A DNA stretch of 64,000 nt from positions 124,001 through 188,000 of the forward strand of contig NZ_JAIELN010000005.1 in the NCBI RefSeq assembly GCF_019753045.1, in the 5' to 3' direction. The position numbers were made by a program, and so were the translations under genes. This DNA is from Hyphomicrobium sp. (GTDB lineage: Bacteria; Pseudomonadota; Alphaproteobacteria; Rhizobiales; Hyphomicrobiaceae). The notes beneath the pieces are model-generated. The model was not told the DNA's origin. It did not search any database and worked only from the letters and a program-made list of their open reading frames with translations. Shown here piece after piece: positions 25,412 through 35,198 of this stretch; within the stretch, counting starts at the first letter, position 1; each line of letters opens with the position of its first letter.

Positions 25412-26896
25412 TCAATGCGTTTGGTTGCTGTGCGAATATTCCGCGTCGGCAAGCGGCAGACCATCGAGACCCCTTGCGCTCGCTTCCGCGGCCGACGGGT
25501 GTCGCAACAAGGCTCGATAAACTTCGAGGATCTTGCCTGCTTCGGTTTCAATCGAGAACTCTGTCGCGACGCGGGCGCGGCCAGCTGCTCCCATTTCGGC
25601 AGCACGTCCCGGATCATCCAACAGGCGGGCCGTGGCGGCCGCTAGCGCCTCCACATCCGAGGGCGCGACCAGAATGCCGGTATCATCGGCCACGATCTCA
25701 GGAAAAGCTCCGACCGTCGTTGCGACGACCGGCAAGCCACTTGCCATAGCTTCGAGCGGGGTGACCCCAAATCCTTCCCATCGTTGCGGAGCGACAAAGA
25801 TATCAAGCGCGCGATACCAGCGCGGCATTTCCGACGTTCCGACTTCCGGTAAAATCAGGAGCCGTTCGTTAAGCCCTGCGGCCGCTATCTTGGCGCGAAG
25901 CCCTTCAAGAAAGTCCGTATGTGCGAAGGTTGCGCGCCCTACCAATACCGCGCCGACGCCGGGGCGCGACGCCAGTACGCGGAGCATTGCGTCGACGAAA
26001 ACATCGCTACCTTTTCCGGGGCGAATGCGGCCGAAGCAGCCAACCAGCTTCAAGTCGGGAAGACCAAGCTCGTCGCGCGCGGCAGCCCGATTTTGAGCCG
26101 GGTGAAATGCGTCGGCGTTGATGCCGTGGCCAATCACTGTCGCTGGATGCTCGAGGTACATTGCAGTTTTGCTGGACGTCGCGATCAAGCCGTCCATGCG
26201 GGCGATCAGCGAGCGGGTCCAGCGCGTGTGATGTCGTTGCGACGCCGAAGTGAACACAAGCCGCAGGGGAAAGCCAAGCACGTCCCGCAGAACGACTCCG
26301 GCCAGCATCTCGATATTCCGGCGCGCGTGCCAAATCCGGTAATCTCCGACAGCGGGCTTTTGCCAAAGCGTTGGCAAATCGAGAACGCTCATTTTCGGCG
26401 TCGAGGGCGCCAACCCCGGGCCCAATGCGGCAATTCTCGCGTTGCGCGCCAGAACTGGCAAAATCCGTTCGAGCGTGGACGTGACGCCCGACAGGCGCCG
26501 GGTGAAATTCGGCGCGACGATTTCGAGGTCACGTACGGACACCGGCGTCGAGGATCCGGCCGCGTTATCGCCTGGCGCAGCATAACTGCCCAGCTCATTG
26601 TTCTTTGTACGTCCGATTGCCGTCAGAATGTTGAGAAGGCGGCTCGGCCGCGGTCGATCCTTGTGGAAGCCGCTTCCGCTTTCAGCTTGATAACCCTGAT
26701 GCAGCGACCCGATGTGCCCGGGGTAAAACGCCCGCCTTTGACCAATTCCCATTGTGCCTCCCGGCAAGCCGCTAAAATGGGCTCGTCGGGAGTTCTTGGT
26801 GGTCAGCAAAGGCTGAATAGCGTCCGTTTTGTTACTGTTTTGTATGCGTTGCGTTACTGGCAATTCCGTGATGGATCTGCGCAACAACAACAGCAT
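25412..26896 (-). CDS. GT4 glycosyltransferase (LpcC-like)
   Basis: The conserved part begins at RDLEIVAPNFTRRLSGVTST, typical of rhizobial LpcC-type core glycosyltransferases. It continues with VGCFGRIRPGKGSDVFVDAM, VGRATFAHTDFLEGLR and RWEGFGVTPLEAMASGLPVV, the donor-binding EX7E region. The first about 120 residues have a shadow-like composition and no family similarity that I can see. The true start therefore probably lies well downstream of 26896, but no good ribosome binding site settles it. It probably transfers mannose or a related sugar to the inner core; the donor cannot be told from the sequence. Confidence 0.83.
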   Translation of the reverse strand: MLLLLRRSITELPVTQRIQNSNKTDAIQPLLTTKNSRRAHFSGLPGGTMGIGQRRAFYPGHIGSLHQGYQAESGSGFHKDRPRPSRLLNILTAIGRTKNNELGSYAAPGDNAAGSSTPVSVRDLEIVAPNFTRRLSGVTSTLERILPVLARNARIAALGPGLAPSTPKMSVLDLPTLWQKPAVGDYRIWHARRNIEMLAGVVLRDVLGFPLRLVFTSASQRHHTRWTRSLIARMDGLIATSSKTAMYLEHPATVIGHGINADAFHPAQNRAAARDELGLPDLKLVGCFGRIRPGKGSDVFVDAMLRVLASRPGVGAVLVGRATFAHTDFLEGLRAKIAAAGLNERLLILPEVGTSEMPRWYRALDIFVAPQRWEGFGVTPLEAMASGLPVVATTVGAFPEIVADDTGILVAPSDVEALAAATARLLDDPGRAAEMGAAGRARVATEFSIETEAGKILEVYRALLRHPSAAEASARGLDGLPLADAEYSHSNQTH

Positions 26897-26915
26897 GCAT
26901 TGACGGGATCAGACG

Positions 26916-27149
26916 GTGCCACAAGACGAACAACCCGATTTTGCGCCGATCGCGCTGGTCTTCCTGGTGGTGCTGGGCATTTTCGGCATCGTTCATGCCG
27001 TCCTCGGGAATGGCCGTAATATCGTCGATTACGCGATAGCGGTCATACTTTGGCTCGGCGCGTGCTTGCTCGTCGTTGCTGCAGTCAATCAGGCTTTTCG
27101 CGCGACACGGGCCATTGCAGAGTTCATCCGGTCGCGAAAGGCGAAGTGA
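26916..27149 (+). CDS. Small two-span membrane protein
   Basis: 77 aa from GTG at 26916, with ACGGGATC upstream. Two hydrophobic spans are clear (PIALVFLVVLGIFGIVHAVL and YAIAVILWLGACLLVVAAV), followed by a positively charged tail (FIRSRKAK). No family recognised. It is divergent from the LpcC-like gene and tail-to-tail with the PP-loop protein gene. Confidence 0.55.
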   Translation: MPQDEQPDFAPIALVFLVVLGIFGIVHAVLGNGRNIVDYAIAVILWLGACLLVVAAVNQAFRATRAIAEFIRSRKAK

Positions 27150-27175
27150 ACGTCGTTCGCAGAATCAATCGATAA

Positions 27176-28375
27176 TCAGTGCGAGCAGACTCCCAAGGCG
27201 CTGCGAACGCGTGCGTGAAGCGGGCGGATGTATCGTTTTTCGAGGGGCTGGAAGATACCGTTGAACCCAAGGTTCAAACGCGAACGCGATAAAAGTGTGG
27301 TGATTGCCCATCGAGCTGCGCGATCCCGGCGCGGCATGCGTCGAAGAATATCGTACCAAAACATCAACTCGACCTCCGATAGACCTTGGATCGAGAGGAT
27401 TTGAGATGGACCCGGTATTCGCGAAAAGGTCGGCTTGACGTCACCGGTCGCCACGTAAAGGCCCATTGCGGTCCGAATGCACTTTTCACATTCCTCGCAA
27501 TTGAGGCGGTTGCCCACGCCATTCGGCTTCCTGCAGACACCGAGCCTCGATAGCGCGTCAGGGATTTTGGCAAGATAAGCCATCTTATCGACCCTCAGCG
27601 TATCTGCGCCTCCGCCGACAACTGAAAATCGCGATGAGCCGAGCAGGTGCGGCATGTACTGGTTGTTTCCCCACGGCATGATCTCGAGGTCTTCGCCGAA
27701 AGTAAAATCTGCGGCAATGCTGGCACCCGCGTGGGTCGCGCTTAATGTGTGAGCGATCGCGGAAAGACCAAGCTGCGTGTCGAGTTCATACTGGATGCAG
27801 AACTCTCTCCAATTCGTCGAACAGACGAGCATAGGCAGACCTAGAGATTGAGCGATCGCCGATACGCGCTGTTCGAGGAGTGGAAAAAACGTCGTATCCG
27901 ACAACGGGTAGTCGAAGCCGTGAACAAGAAAGACGCTCCCCGGCGTGCGGTTGTCGCGTCCCGCGTCACCCGCGCAATTAGCAAAGATGGAGAACATGCT
28001 GTCGACGCCACCCGAGAACGGGTACGTCCATGGCTGCGAGCCCGGATGGGGCGCTTCTTCAATTTCACTTTCCGCAAAAAGCTTGGCTTGCTTGTATTTA
28101 TCCGGACGCCATTGCGACCAGATTTTTGTGTAGCGTTTGGCATTCTGGAGAAGTTTGGCGTCGACCGCGCCCCGAACGTACAAATTGCTGCCGGTATTCA
28201 TCGCGATCGGCAACGCCGCCAGCAGTGCGAAATTGGCGTTCGGAGGCTCGACACCGACGATATTCGCCGGCCCCCTCCAATCGAACCAAATTGTGCCCGC
28301 GATTTCCGGGACATCAACTTCGATGCGTGATCCTAAGATGCGCGGCACTGCTGTAATTGCGGCGATCGAGTTCAT
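27176..28375 (-). CDS. PP-loop ATPase related to QueC, in glycan cluster
   Basis: About 399 aa from the ATG at 28375; the listed start (28438) adds 21 residues of doubtful coding. Residues near 122 read WTYPFSGGVDSMFSIFANCA, the SGGxDS motif of PP-loop ATP pyrophosphatases. FLVHGFDYPLSDTTFFPLLE and the late C-x(n)-NCEECEKC cluster recall QueC and related enzymes that activate a carboxylate and bind zinc. The N- and C-terminal thirds are unlike QueC, and no other queuosine gene is near. It sits among glycosyltransferase and pyruvyl-transferase-like genes, so an amidation or modification of a glycan building block is a guess. The reaction is unknown. Confidence 0.72.
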   Translation of the reverse strand: MNSIAAITAVPRILGSRIEVDVPEIAGTIWFDWRGPANIVGVEPPNANFALLAALPIAMNTGSNLYVRGAVDAKLLQNAKRYTKIWSQWRPDKYKQAKLFAESEIEEAPHPGSQPWTYPFSGGVDSMFSIFANCAGDAGRDNRTPGSVFLVHGFDYPLSDTTFFPLLEQRVSAIAQSLGLPMLVCSTNWREFCIQYELDTQLGLSAIAHTLSATHAGASIAADFTFGEDLEIMPWGNNQYMPHLLGSSRFSVVGGGADTLRVDKMAYLAKIPDALSRLGVCRKPNGVGNRLNCEECEKCIRTAMGLYVATGDVKPTFSRIPGPSQILSIQGLSEVELMFWYDILRRMPRRDRAARWAITTLLSRSRLNLGFNGIFQPLEKRYIRPLHARVRSALGVCSH

Positions 28376-28573
28376 CTCGAGATGTCCATCGCTTGGATAA
28401 GAAATCGTGTTCGTGGCCAGCAATAACCAAAGAGCCATTTGTGGCTAACGTTGTCGTGCATCCGCCGTTTGACGAGAGCCGCGAGCATTTCGTAGCGCTC
28501 GACATGGTTCATTGCTATCGAGTATTTGACAGGGAACTTTGGTGATATTCCAGCGGGACAGTTCAGAAGGCCA

Positions 28574-29662
28574 ATGCGGAAAGTTGGGATCGTATGCGCG
28601 TTCAATCCAGGCAACACAGGCATGTTCTCGGTTGATCTCGCGGCCAGCCGAGTGTTCGACGCATGGAATATCGAGCACACGCTGATCAACTTTCAAAAGC
28701 GACGCTGGCGACTGCCCTTAAAGTATCAGGTCTCTAGGACACCCAACAAGCTTGCAAAGTACTCACACATCCTCTTTTGGGGTGATTTCCAGAACAATCC
28801 CGTATACGGCACACGGGATTTTGCAAACCGTGAAGTCAAGTTCCGGTACGCGCGCACGGCCCCTGAGGGCGTCGCCAACTGGACTCGTCTGCACCTCGAA
28901 CTTTCCAGTGTCTTGCCGAAGAGCACGGTCGTCGCCTCAATCGGCAACTGCTTTCTTGGATCGCGCGAGGCAGCTTCGCAACACAACCTCTCCGCATCGC
29001 TGAAGACCTTTGCTGACAGTGCAGTACGGATCTTGCCACGAGAATCCCAGTCCGGGGCGGAACTCGTGGAGGCTGCGGGAGGCTCACCACGCAGCAACGT
29101 TTTGACCGGACTTGACCCGGCGTTTTTGCTGGAGCCCGAGAAGCGAGAGGATTTTCGGGAACGCAAATATTTCGGATACTGCTTTGCAAGATCCCAGGTC
29201 CAAGATGTCACCGAGGGACTCGACGCTATCATCAAGGCAACGGGATTGACCCCTGTTGAAGTGCCGTGGAGCGTCGGCAAGCGAAGAGTATCGCAGAGGC
29301 AGATTTTTTCCGACGCGTTAGAGGCGTTCGCAAAATGCCGGTTCATTGTGAGCGACGTCTATCACCTCACTGTGAATGCAATCAATCACGGCGTACCGGT
29401 CATCGTTCTGAGCCGACGCCAGGAAATCACCCGATCGTCCGTCGATGATCAGAAAAAATCCGCACTCACAGATCAAATCGGAGCAAGCGGATTGCACGTC
29501 ATGCTGGCCGACGACGCCTCGTTCGCAACGCAGGTTCCAACGGTCGTCGGGGCATATGAGGCGCTGATGGACGGCCAGACATCTTTCGACGAGATCATAG
29601 AAGGTCTCATTTCTCAAAAGACGCGATATCGATCCGCGATCAAAGAGATCTTGTGCGCTTGA
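28574..29662 (+). CDS. Polysaccharide pyruvyl transferase-like protein
   Basis: About 362 aa from the ATG at 28574 (MRKVGIVCAFNPGNTGMFSV), which fits the family start better than 28526. HILFWGDFQNNPVYGTRDFA and the late FIVSDVYHLTVNAINHGVPV, followed by IVLSRR, match the CsaB/pyruvyl-transferase fold. These proteins attach ketal pyruvate to sugars from phosphoenolpyruvate, although many members have no proven activity. It is divergent from the PP-loop gene with about 200 bases between the starts, which would hold the promoters for both. Confidence 0.68.
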   Translation: MRKVGIVCAFNPGNTGMFSVDLAASRVFDAWNIEHTLINFQKRRWRLPLKYQVSRTPNKLAKYSHILFWGDFQNNPVYGTRDFANREVKFRYARTAPEGVANWTRLHLELSSVLPKSTVVASIGNCFLGSREAASQHNLSASLKTFADSAVRILPRESQSGAELVEAAGGSPRSNVLTGLDPAFLLEPEKREDFRERKYFGYCFARSQVQDVTEGLDAIIKATGLTPVEVPWSVGKRRVSQRQIFSDALEAFAKCRFIVSDVYHLTVNAINHGVPVIVLSRRQEITRSSVDDQKKSALTDQIGASGLHVMLADDASFATQVPTVVGAYEALMDGQTSFDEIIEGLISQKTRYRSAIKEILCA

Positions 29663-29671
29663 TCACGGCAA

Positions 29672-30613
29672 TTATCTGCCGTCGATGGTTCGATAATATG
29701 CGCTGTAAAATCCAAAGCCGCCCAAGATCTGGCCAGCGGCTTTGACGATGCGGAGAGCCCCGCTGTAGAACAGTGATTTTCCGGCTATGGGGCGAACAAT
29801 CCACACGATCGCGCTGAACAGCAAAGCGGAGCTTCCGATGATAAGTCCGCGCATTATCTTAGGGAGCAATGTCAGAAAGCCCCTGACGGCTCCGCGCTGA
29901 ATTCGTAAAACCTGAGCTTGCGAAGTCGCGACCATGTACGTCCGCGAAATGCGCTTTTTGACGGAAAGGCGAGACGCCGGCAGCTCTTCGCAGAGCCGAG
30001 CTTCGGCGACCCATATGATTTTTGCACCATTGTCTGTTGCCCGACGGAAGAACTCGACATCTTCCGAACCGCCCAGCAACCGTTCGTCAAATCGTAGCGC
30101 CAAGCCGTCTTTACGCACCAAATGCGCGCGCATCAAAATGTTGTTGGTTGCCGCTCCGCGTAGAATTTTTCCCGTCGGACGGCACGGCCTGATGCGCGGC
30201 GTCCACCAATCGGGGGGCTCTCCCACGCAGATCTGGTCGACGGGTCCACTTGCTACATCGGCGCCAAATGTAACGCTACCTTCGTAAAGTTTTATCAGCC
30301 AGTCAGGCTCGGCATATTCGTCGTCGTCGATCAGCGCGATCCAGTCGGCACCAAGCGCAGTTGCCAAATCGAGCGCAGCGTTACGGGCAAAAGGAATTCC
30401 CGATCGTTGTTCGAGCCGGTAGTGGATTTCTATCGGCGATTTTTGCTGTATGCTGGACACGATTTCCGCCGAATCCGGCGTCAAGGCATTTTCGACAACG
30501 ATAATCTGAATGCGCGCATCAGTCGGTGCCGTGAGTTGCACGAGACTTTCCAGACATCTCCTCAGCATTTCCGGTCGCTGCGCTGTGCAAACCGCGACAA
30601 CAAATTCGGTCAT
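29672..30613 (-). CDS. GT2 glycosyltransferase with C-terminal membrane spans
   Basis: 313 aa. The GT-A domain comes first: FVVAVCTAQRPEMLRRCLES, IIVVENALTPDS, SGIPFARNAALDLA and WIALIDDDEYAEPDWL with the DDD motif. GGSEDVEFFRRATDNGAKI carries the ED catalytic-base region. The C-terminus has two hydrophobic stretches (GLIIGSSALLFSAIVWIV and a weaker one), suggesting membrane attachment. It converges on the pyruvyl-transferase-like gene, nine bases away. Sugar and acceptor are unknown. Confidence 0.83.
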   Translation of the reverse strand: MTEFVVAVCTAQRPEMLRRCLESLVQLTAPTDARIQIIVVENALTPDSAEIVSSIQQKSPIEIHYRLEQRSGIPFARNAALDLATALGADWIALIDDDEYAEPDWLIKLYEGSVTFGADVASGPVDQICVGEPPDWWTPRIRPCRPTGKILRGAATNNILMRAHLVRKDGLALRFDERLLGGSEDVEFFRRATDNGAKIIWVAEARLCEELPASRLSVKKRISRTYMVATSQAQVLRIQRGAVRGFLTLLPKIMRGLIIGSSALLFSAIVWIVRPIAGKSLFYSGALRIVKAAGQILGGFGFYSAYYRTIDGR

Positions 30614-30835
30614 CTGCTCGTCACCAGCATGGTCAATGGCAAGAAGACGAAGTCGTAAACTGAAGTGATTCGGGCCTTAAAGCGCCCAAATGCCTCTTGC
30701 GGTTGCAATATGTTTGGAATGCCGTGTTGATAACTCTGCGAGCGTCAATTCATCGGCTCCGCGGTCGCTTGAGGCGATCCGTCGCCGCGGAAGGTTCTCG
30801 ATTGAAATCGCGACGGAGACGGCATTAGCTAACCG

Positions 30836-32059
30836 ATGCCACCTGTTATTCTTCCTCAGACGCCGGGCCTTTGGGGCCATCGACCGCTGCAGGTCTTCCT
30901 TTGGGCGCGCGGTTTCTCGAAATTTTCCTCGCAGATACTAACGGTCGCGGTCGGCTGGCAGATCTACGATATGACGAGCAGCGCACTTGCTCTCGGCATG
31001 GCAGGTCTCGTGCAATTTCTGCCGACTGCAATTCTGGTGTTCGTCGCCGGGCACGTTTCGGATCGATATGACCGCCGGCGATTGATGCAGCTCTGCCAGC
31101 TTATCGAGGCACTTACCGCGCTCTTTCTCGCGTGGGGCAGTTACGAAGGCTGGCTGACCGTGCCGCAGATTTTCGCCGCCGTCGCACTTTTCGGTGTCGC
31201 CGCCGCGTTCGAGAGCCCTTCAACAGCTGCATTGCTGCCAGCTGTCGCGCCCACGGGCATGCTGCAAAAAGCAACCGCGCTTTCAACAGGGGTGTTTCAG
31301 CTCGCGGCCATTACCGGTCCGGCCGTCGGCGGACTTTCCTATGGGGTTTCCGCTGCGTTGCCTTATGCGATCATGGCGGGCTTCTGGGCCACCGCGGCGA
31401 TCCTCAATGGCCAGATCAAAATCGAGAGGTCGGTCAGCGCGCGCGAGTCACCGACGCCTGGGGCTCTCTTCGCGGGCCTGCATTTCGTTCGCAATAATCC
31501 CGCCATCCTTGGCACGATCTCACTCGATCTCTTTGCTGTTCTGCTTGGCGGTGCTTCCGCGCTGCTGCCGATCTACGCTCGCGACATCCTGCAGACGGGC
31601 CCGTGGGGTCTCGGAATGCTACGCGGCGCGCAGGCCGTCGGCGCCTTGTTGATGACGGGGTTTCTCAGTCGCCACGCGATCATCGACCGGGTTGGAATGC
31701 GCATGTTCCAAGCGGTCATCGTATTCGGCGTTGCGACCGTGATCTTCGGACTTTCGCATACGCTTTGGCTGTCGGTGCTGGCGCTCGCGGTGATGGGTGC
31801 GGCTGACACGATCAGCGTCGTGATCCGGGTTTCGCTGGTCCAACTCAAAACGCCTGACGAGATGCGCGGCCGTGTCGGCGCGGTCAATTTCCTTTTCATC
31901 AACGCGTCGAACCAACTCGGCGAATTCGAAAGCGGGATGATGGCCGCGCTTCTCGGCGCCGTCCCAGCGGTCGTGTTCGGCGGCATTGGAACGATTGCGG
32001 TGGCGCTGCTCTGGATGAAGCTCTTCCCGGCACTGCGCGATCTGACCCGCCTCGAATAG
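30836..32059 (+). CDS. MFS exporter (EntS-like)
   Basis: 407 aa, about ten to twelve membrane spans. LWARGFSKFSSQILTVAVGW, then the loop GHVSDRYDRRRLMQLCQLIE (the GxxxDRxxRR motif of MFS proteins) and FESPSTAALLPAVAPTGMLQ are typical of the DUF894/EntS branch. Members export siderophores or other small molecules. The substrate is unknown. The 220 bases before it hold no gene. It converges on the hydroxy-acid dehydrogenase gene. Confidence 0.85.
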   Translation: MPPVILPQTPGLWGHRPLQVFLWARGFSKFSSQILTVAVGWQIYDMTSSALALGMAGLVQFLPTAILVFVAGHVSDRYDRRRLMQLCQLIEALTALFLAWGSYEGWLTVPQIFAAVALFGVAAAFESPSTAALLPAVAPTGMLQKATALSTGVFQLAAITGPAVGGLSYGVSAALPYAIMAGFWATAAILNGQIKIERSVSARESPTPGALFAGLHFVRNNPAILGTISLDLFAVLLGGASALLPIYARDILQTGPWGLGMLRGAQAVGALLMTGFLSRHAIIDRVGMRMFQAVIVFGVATVIFGLSHTLWLSVLALAVMGAADTISVVIRVSLVQLKTPDEMRGRVGAVNFLFINASNQLGEFESGMMAALLGAVPAVVFGGIGTIAVALLWMKLFPALRDLTRLE

Positions 32060-32065
32060 CCTCGT

Positions 32066-33208
32066 TCAGGTCTCGAGAGTGCTTGGTGTTATCGCGTCGA
32101 TGGTGCGTACGCCGGCGAGCGCCATCGTGACGTCGAGCTCCTTGGCGATGATGTCGATGGCTTTGCTGACGCCCGCCTCGCCCGCGGCGCACAAGCCGTA
32201 GAGATAGGCGCGCGCAATCAGGCACGACTTCGCTCCGAGCGCCAACGCGCGGAAGACGTCCTGGCCGGATCGAACACCACCGTCGAACATGATCTCGATG
32301 TCCGATCCGACCGCGTCCGCGATCCGCGGCAGCATGGAGATCGACGATACGGCGCCATCGAGCTGGCGGCCGCCGTGGTTCGAAACGACGATTGCGCTCG
32401 CTCCTGTTCGGGCAGCGAGGCGTGCATCTTCGACGTCGAGAATGCCTTTGATAATGAGCTTGCCGGGCCATTTCTCGCGAACCCAGGCGACGTCGTCCCA
32501 AGACAGCGCCTGGTCGAACTGACTGCCGATCCAATCCCGGTAGGAGGCGAGGCCCTCGGTCCCGGCGATGCGCCCTTGGACGTTTCCGAACGACTTCCTT
32601 TTGCCCATGAGGACATTGGCGATCCAGGCAGGTTTCGAAAGCGTGTTGGCGATCGTGCGCAGGCGCAAGCGCGGCGGCACTGAGAGGCCACTATGAATGT
32701 CGCGGTGGCGCTGACCTAGAACCTGAAGATCGACCGTCAGCACAAGAGCGGAGCACTTCGCAGCTCGCGCGCGGGCAATGAGATCGGCAACGAAGCCGCG
32801 GTCCTTCATAAAGTAGAGCTGGAACCAGAACGGCTGCGTAACCGCGGCGGCTACGTCCTCGATCGAGCAGATCGAGAGCGTGCTGAGCGTATACGGGACG
32901 CCGGCTTTCTCGGCGGCACGGGCGGCTGCGATCTCGCCATCGCGATATGCCAATCCGCTCATGCCAACCGGCGCGAGCGCGAGCGGCAGACGCGCTTTCT
33001 CACCGAGAATGGTTTGCGTTAGATTTCGATTGTCAGCGCCTGCGAGAACGCGCTGCCGGATATGGATATTCGCGAGGTCGCGGAGATTGGCGTGGAGCGT
33101 TTGCTCCGAGTACGAGCCGGATTCGTAATAGCCCATGACGTCGGCCGGCACCCGACGGTGCGCTAAACGCCGTAGATCTTCGATGCAGGCAACAGAGTCG
33201 AGTGTCAC
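32066..33208 (-). CDS. FMN-dependent alpha-hydroxy-acid dehydrogenase
   Basis: 380 aa of the LldD/glycolate oxidase family. It has DVMGYYESGSYSEQTLHANL at the start, LALAPVGMSGLAYRDGEIAA, the FMN-binding LIIKGILDVEDARLAARTGA, and SNHGGRQLDGAVSSISMLPR with the active-site His and Arg. GGVRSGQDVFRALALGAKSC follows. It oxidises L-lactate, glycolate or a similar 2-hydroxy acid to the oxo acid. It has no signal peptide, so it is cytoplasmic or membrane-associated. The exact substrate is not fixed by the sequence. Confidence 0.9.
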   Translation of the reverse strand: MTLDSVACIEDLRRLAHRRVPADVMGYYESGSYSEQTLHANLRDLANIHIRQRVLAGADNRNLTQTILGEKARLPLALAPVGMSGLAYRDGEIAAARAAEKAGVPYTLSTLSICSIEDVAAAVTQPFWFQLYFMKDRGFVADLIARARAAKCSALVLTVDLQVLGQRHRDIHSGLSVPPRLRLRTIANTLSKPAWIANVLMGKRKSFGNVQGRIAGTEGLASYRDWIGSQFDQALSWDDVAWVREKWPGKLIIKGILDVEDARLAARTGASAIVVSNHGGRQLDGAVSSISMLPRIADAVGSDIEIMFDGGVRSGQDVFRALALGAKSCLIARAYLYGLCAAGEAGVSKAIDIIAKELDVTMALAGVRTIDAITPSTLET

Positions 33209-33254
33209 GCGGTCCGTCCGAAAAGATCAGCCGCCGAATTTCAGTGAAGCGAAA

Positions 33255-33635
33255 TCATGCATCGGCTTCGCTGACAGAAATGGCTACGCCGGGGTGGACG
33301 GATTTGAGCTGGCGGACGTCATCGAGGGCCTGTGCCCAGACGTTGCAAGGTCCAGCGAGGCGAATTTCGCCCCGCGTTTTCGATAGCGGCGTCGGCCCGA
33401 AGCCGATTGAGATAGCATCGCCATCGGGCCAAAAGACAATGTCGCCCGCCTTGACGAGGACGCGCGCGTCAGGCTCAGCAGCCGAGCTAACCGGCGCGTC
33501 GAAATAAATTTCTTCGCCCCACGTGCGCGCCGCGGACTCGATGGGGAGCGCAGCCCAAATGCGTTCGGCAGTCGGCGTGTCGAGCAGCCTCGCTCGAATA
33601 GCAACACCCCCGGCCCGGATGACGATTTTTCGCAT
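33255..33635 (-). CDS. Cyclophilin-like fold protein
   Basis: 126 aa from the ATG at 33635 (MRKIVIRAGGVAIRARLLDT). ERIWAALPIESAARTWGEEI, VKAGDIVFWPDGDAISIGFG and FGPTPLSKTRGEIRLAGPCN match the small TM1367-type family with a cyclophilin fold. No peptidyl-prolyl isomerase activity is established for this family. It is cytoplasmic, co-directional with the hydroxy-acid dehydrogenase 46 bases ahead. Function unknown. Confidence 0.75.
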   Translation of the reverse strand: MRKIVIRAGGVAIRARLLDTPTAERIWAALPIESAARTWGEEIYFDAPVSSAAEPDARVLVKAGDIVFWPDGDAISIGFGPTPLSKTRGEIRLAGPCNVWAQALDDVRQLKSVHPGVAISVSEADA

Positions 33636-33864
33636 ACCGCACAATCCCGATCAGCTGCGCGACCGGGATCGTTTGCGGTCGCAGAGGCGAAGTCTCTCAT
33701 CGAGGCTGTCCGCCCACAAGGGGCTTCACGGCTTCGAACCCGAACAAAATGCCACTCGCCGGCCAAAAGTTGCCTAGAATCGTTTGGCGAGCAGTGCATT
33801 GCCAATGCTGCAGGTGCGAAAAGCACCTGCGAGGCACCTTCAGACAAGCACAGAGGATCTGCGA

Positions 33865-35109
33865 TCAGGGAGCGGGTCCGAAGACCAGCGATGTGTTCAG
33901 GCCGCCGAACGCAAGCGAGTTCGACATCGTGTACTTGAGCTTCATCTCCCGGCCGACATTCGGGATGTAGTCGAGATCGCATCCCTCACCCGGCTCATCG
34001 AGCCCGATGGTCGGCGGTGCCCAGCTCTCGCGCATCGCCATGATGGTCGCGACGGCTTCGATGCCGCCACCTGCTCCAAGAGGATGGCCGTGCATCGACT
34101 TCGTCGAGGAGATCGCAAGCTTGTAGGCGTGATCCTTGAAGACGTTCTTGATCGCCTTCGTCTCGTTGATGTCGTTGTCGGCCGTCGCCGTTCCGTGGGC
34201 GTTGAGGTAGTCGATCTGGTCCGGCGTGAGGCCGGCTTCCTCGATGGCCGACTGCATGGCGACACTCGGGCCTTCGACGGTCGGCTTGACCATGTCCTGG
34301 CTGTCGGAAGCCATGCCGTATCCGCAAAGCTCGGCGAGGATGGTCGCTCCGCGCGCCTGAGCATGCTCAAGGCTCTCAAGAACGAGGATACCCGCGCCAT
34401 CGGCCAGAACCGTGCCGTTGCGCTTCTTCGCAAACGGGAAGCAGCCTTCCGGCGAGAGAACGTGAAGCGCCTGCCAAGCCTTCATGGTTCCGTAGTTGAT
34501 GACGGATTCGGACGCGCCTGCGATTGCAACGTCGGCCATGCCATCGCGGATGTAGTCGCGGGCGATGCCGATGGCGTGCGTTGCCGTCGAGCATGCCGAG
34601 CAGGTTGCGAACGTCGGTCCCTTGACGCCGAATTCGATGCCGACGTGAGCGGCGGCAGACGAACCGATAATGCGCAAGAGCGTCAACGGATGAGTCGCGC
34701 GCTTATTGTGAATGAAGAGGTCGCGGTAGGCGGTCTCAAATGTTGTGAGGCCACCGGCGCCCGAGCCGATGATGCAAGCCGAGCGATAAGGATTGGTCAG
34801 CGGCATCTCGAGGCCGGACATCTTGATCGCTTCGTCGGCCGCAGCCGCAGCGAACCAGGAATAGCGATCGGCAAGCGTGATGATGCGATCGCGTTTGAAA
34901 TGTTTCAGGCGCTGCTTAGGATCGAAATCCTTGATCTGCGCAGCGATCAGAATCTTGAGATCGTCCAACGGAAATCCGGCGAGCGGGGTGACTCCGGATT
35001 TCCCCGCCTTCAAACTGGCCCAGAAATCAGGAACGTTTTGCCCAATCGGGGTTACAACTCCGAGGCCCGTGACGACGACTCGGCGCCCCGGTTTACCATT
35101 CGACATCAA
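33865..35109 (-). CDS. Beta-ketoacyl-ACP synthase (FabF-like)
   Basis: 414 aa, KAS II family. The catalytic triad is visible: Cys in FATCSACSTATHAIGIARDY, His in DYLNAHGTATADNDINETKA, and His in SSTKSMHGHPLGAGGGIEAV. The start GRRVVVTGLGVVTPIGQNVP is typical. It extends acyl-ACP by two carbons. It is probably cotranscribed with the acyl carrier protein about 90 bases upstream, so it likely serves a special fatty acid rather than bulk synthesis. The other partners of the AcpXL-type very-long-chain cluster are absent from the window. Confidence 0.9.
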   Translation of the reverse strand: MMSNGKPGRRVVVTGLGVVTPIGQNVPDFWASLKAGKSGVTPLAGFPLDDLKILIAAQIKDFDPKQRLKHFKRDRIITLADRYSWFAAAAADEAIKMSGLEMPLTNPYRSACIIGSGAGGLTTFETAYRDLFIHNKRATHPLTLLRIIGSSAAAHVGIEFGVKGPTFATCSACSTATHAIGIARDYIRDGMADVAIAGASESVINYGTMKAWQALHVLSPEGCFPFAKKRNGTVLADGAGILVLESLEHAQARGATILAELCGYGMASDSQDMVKPTVEGPSVAMQSAIEEAGLTPDQIDYLNAHGTATADNDINETKAIKNVFKDHAYKLAISSTKSMHGHPLGAGGGIEAVATIMAMRESWAPPTIGLDEPGEGCDLDYIPNVGREMKLKYTMSNSLAFGGLNTSLVFGPAP

Positions 35110-35198
35110 TCAATCTTTCTTCTCTGACGAACGCGCAGAAGCCCCATGAGGGGCCTCCGGCATTCATACCCGTTACGTCCGAAGACGCCGCGAGACCG

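Noticed and set aside
33284-33982. 232-aa minus-strand ORF
   Set aside because: Overlaps the cyclophilin-like gene and the KAS end in another frame, with no domain.
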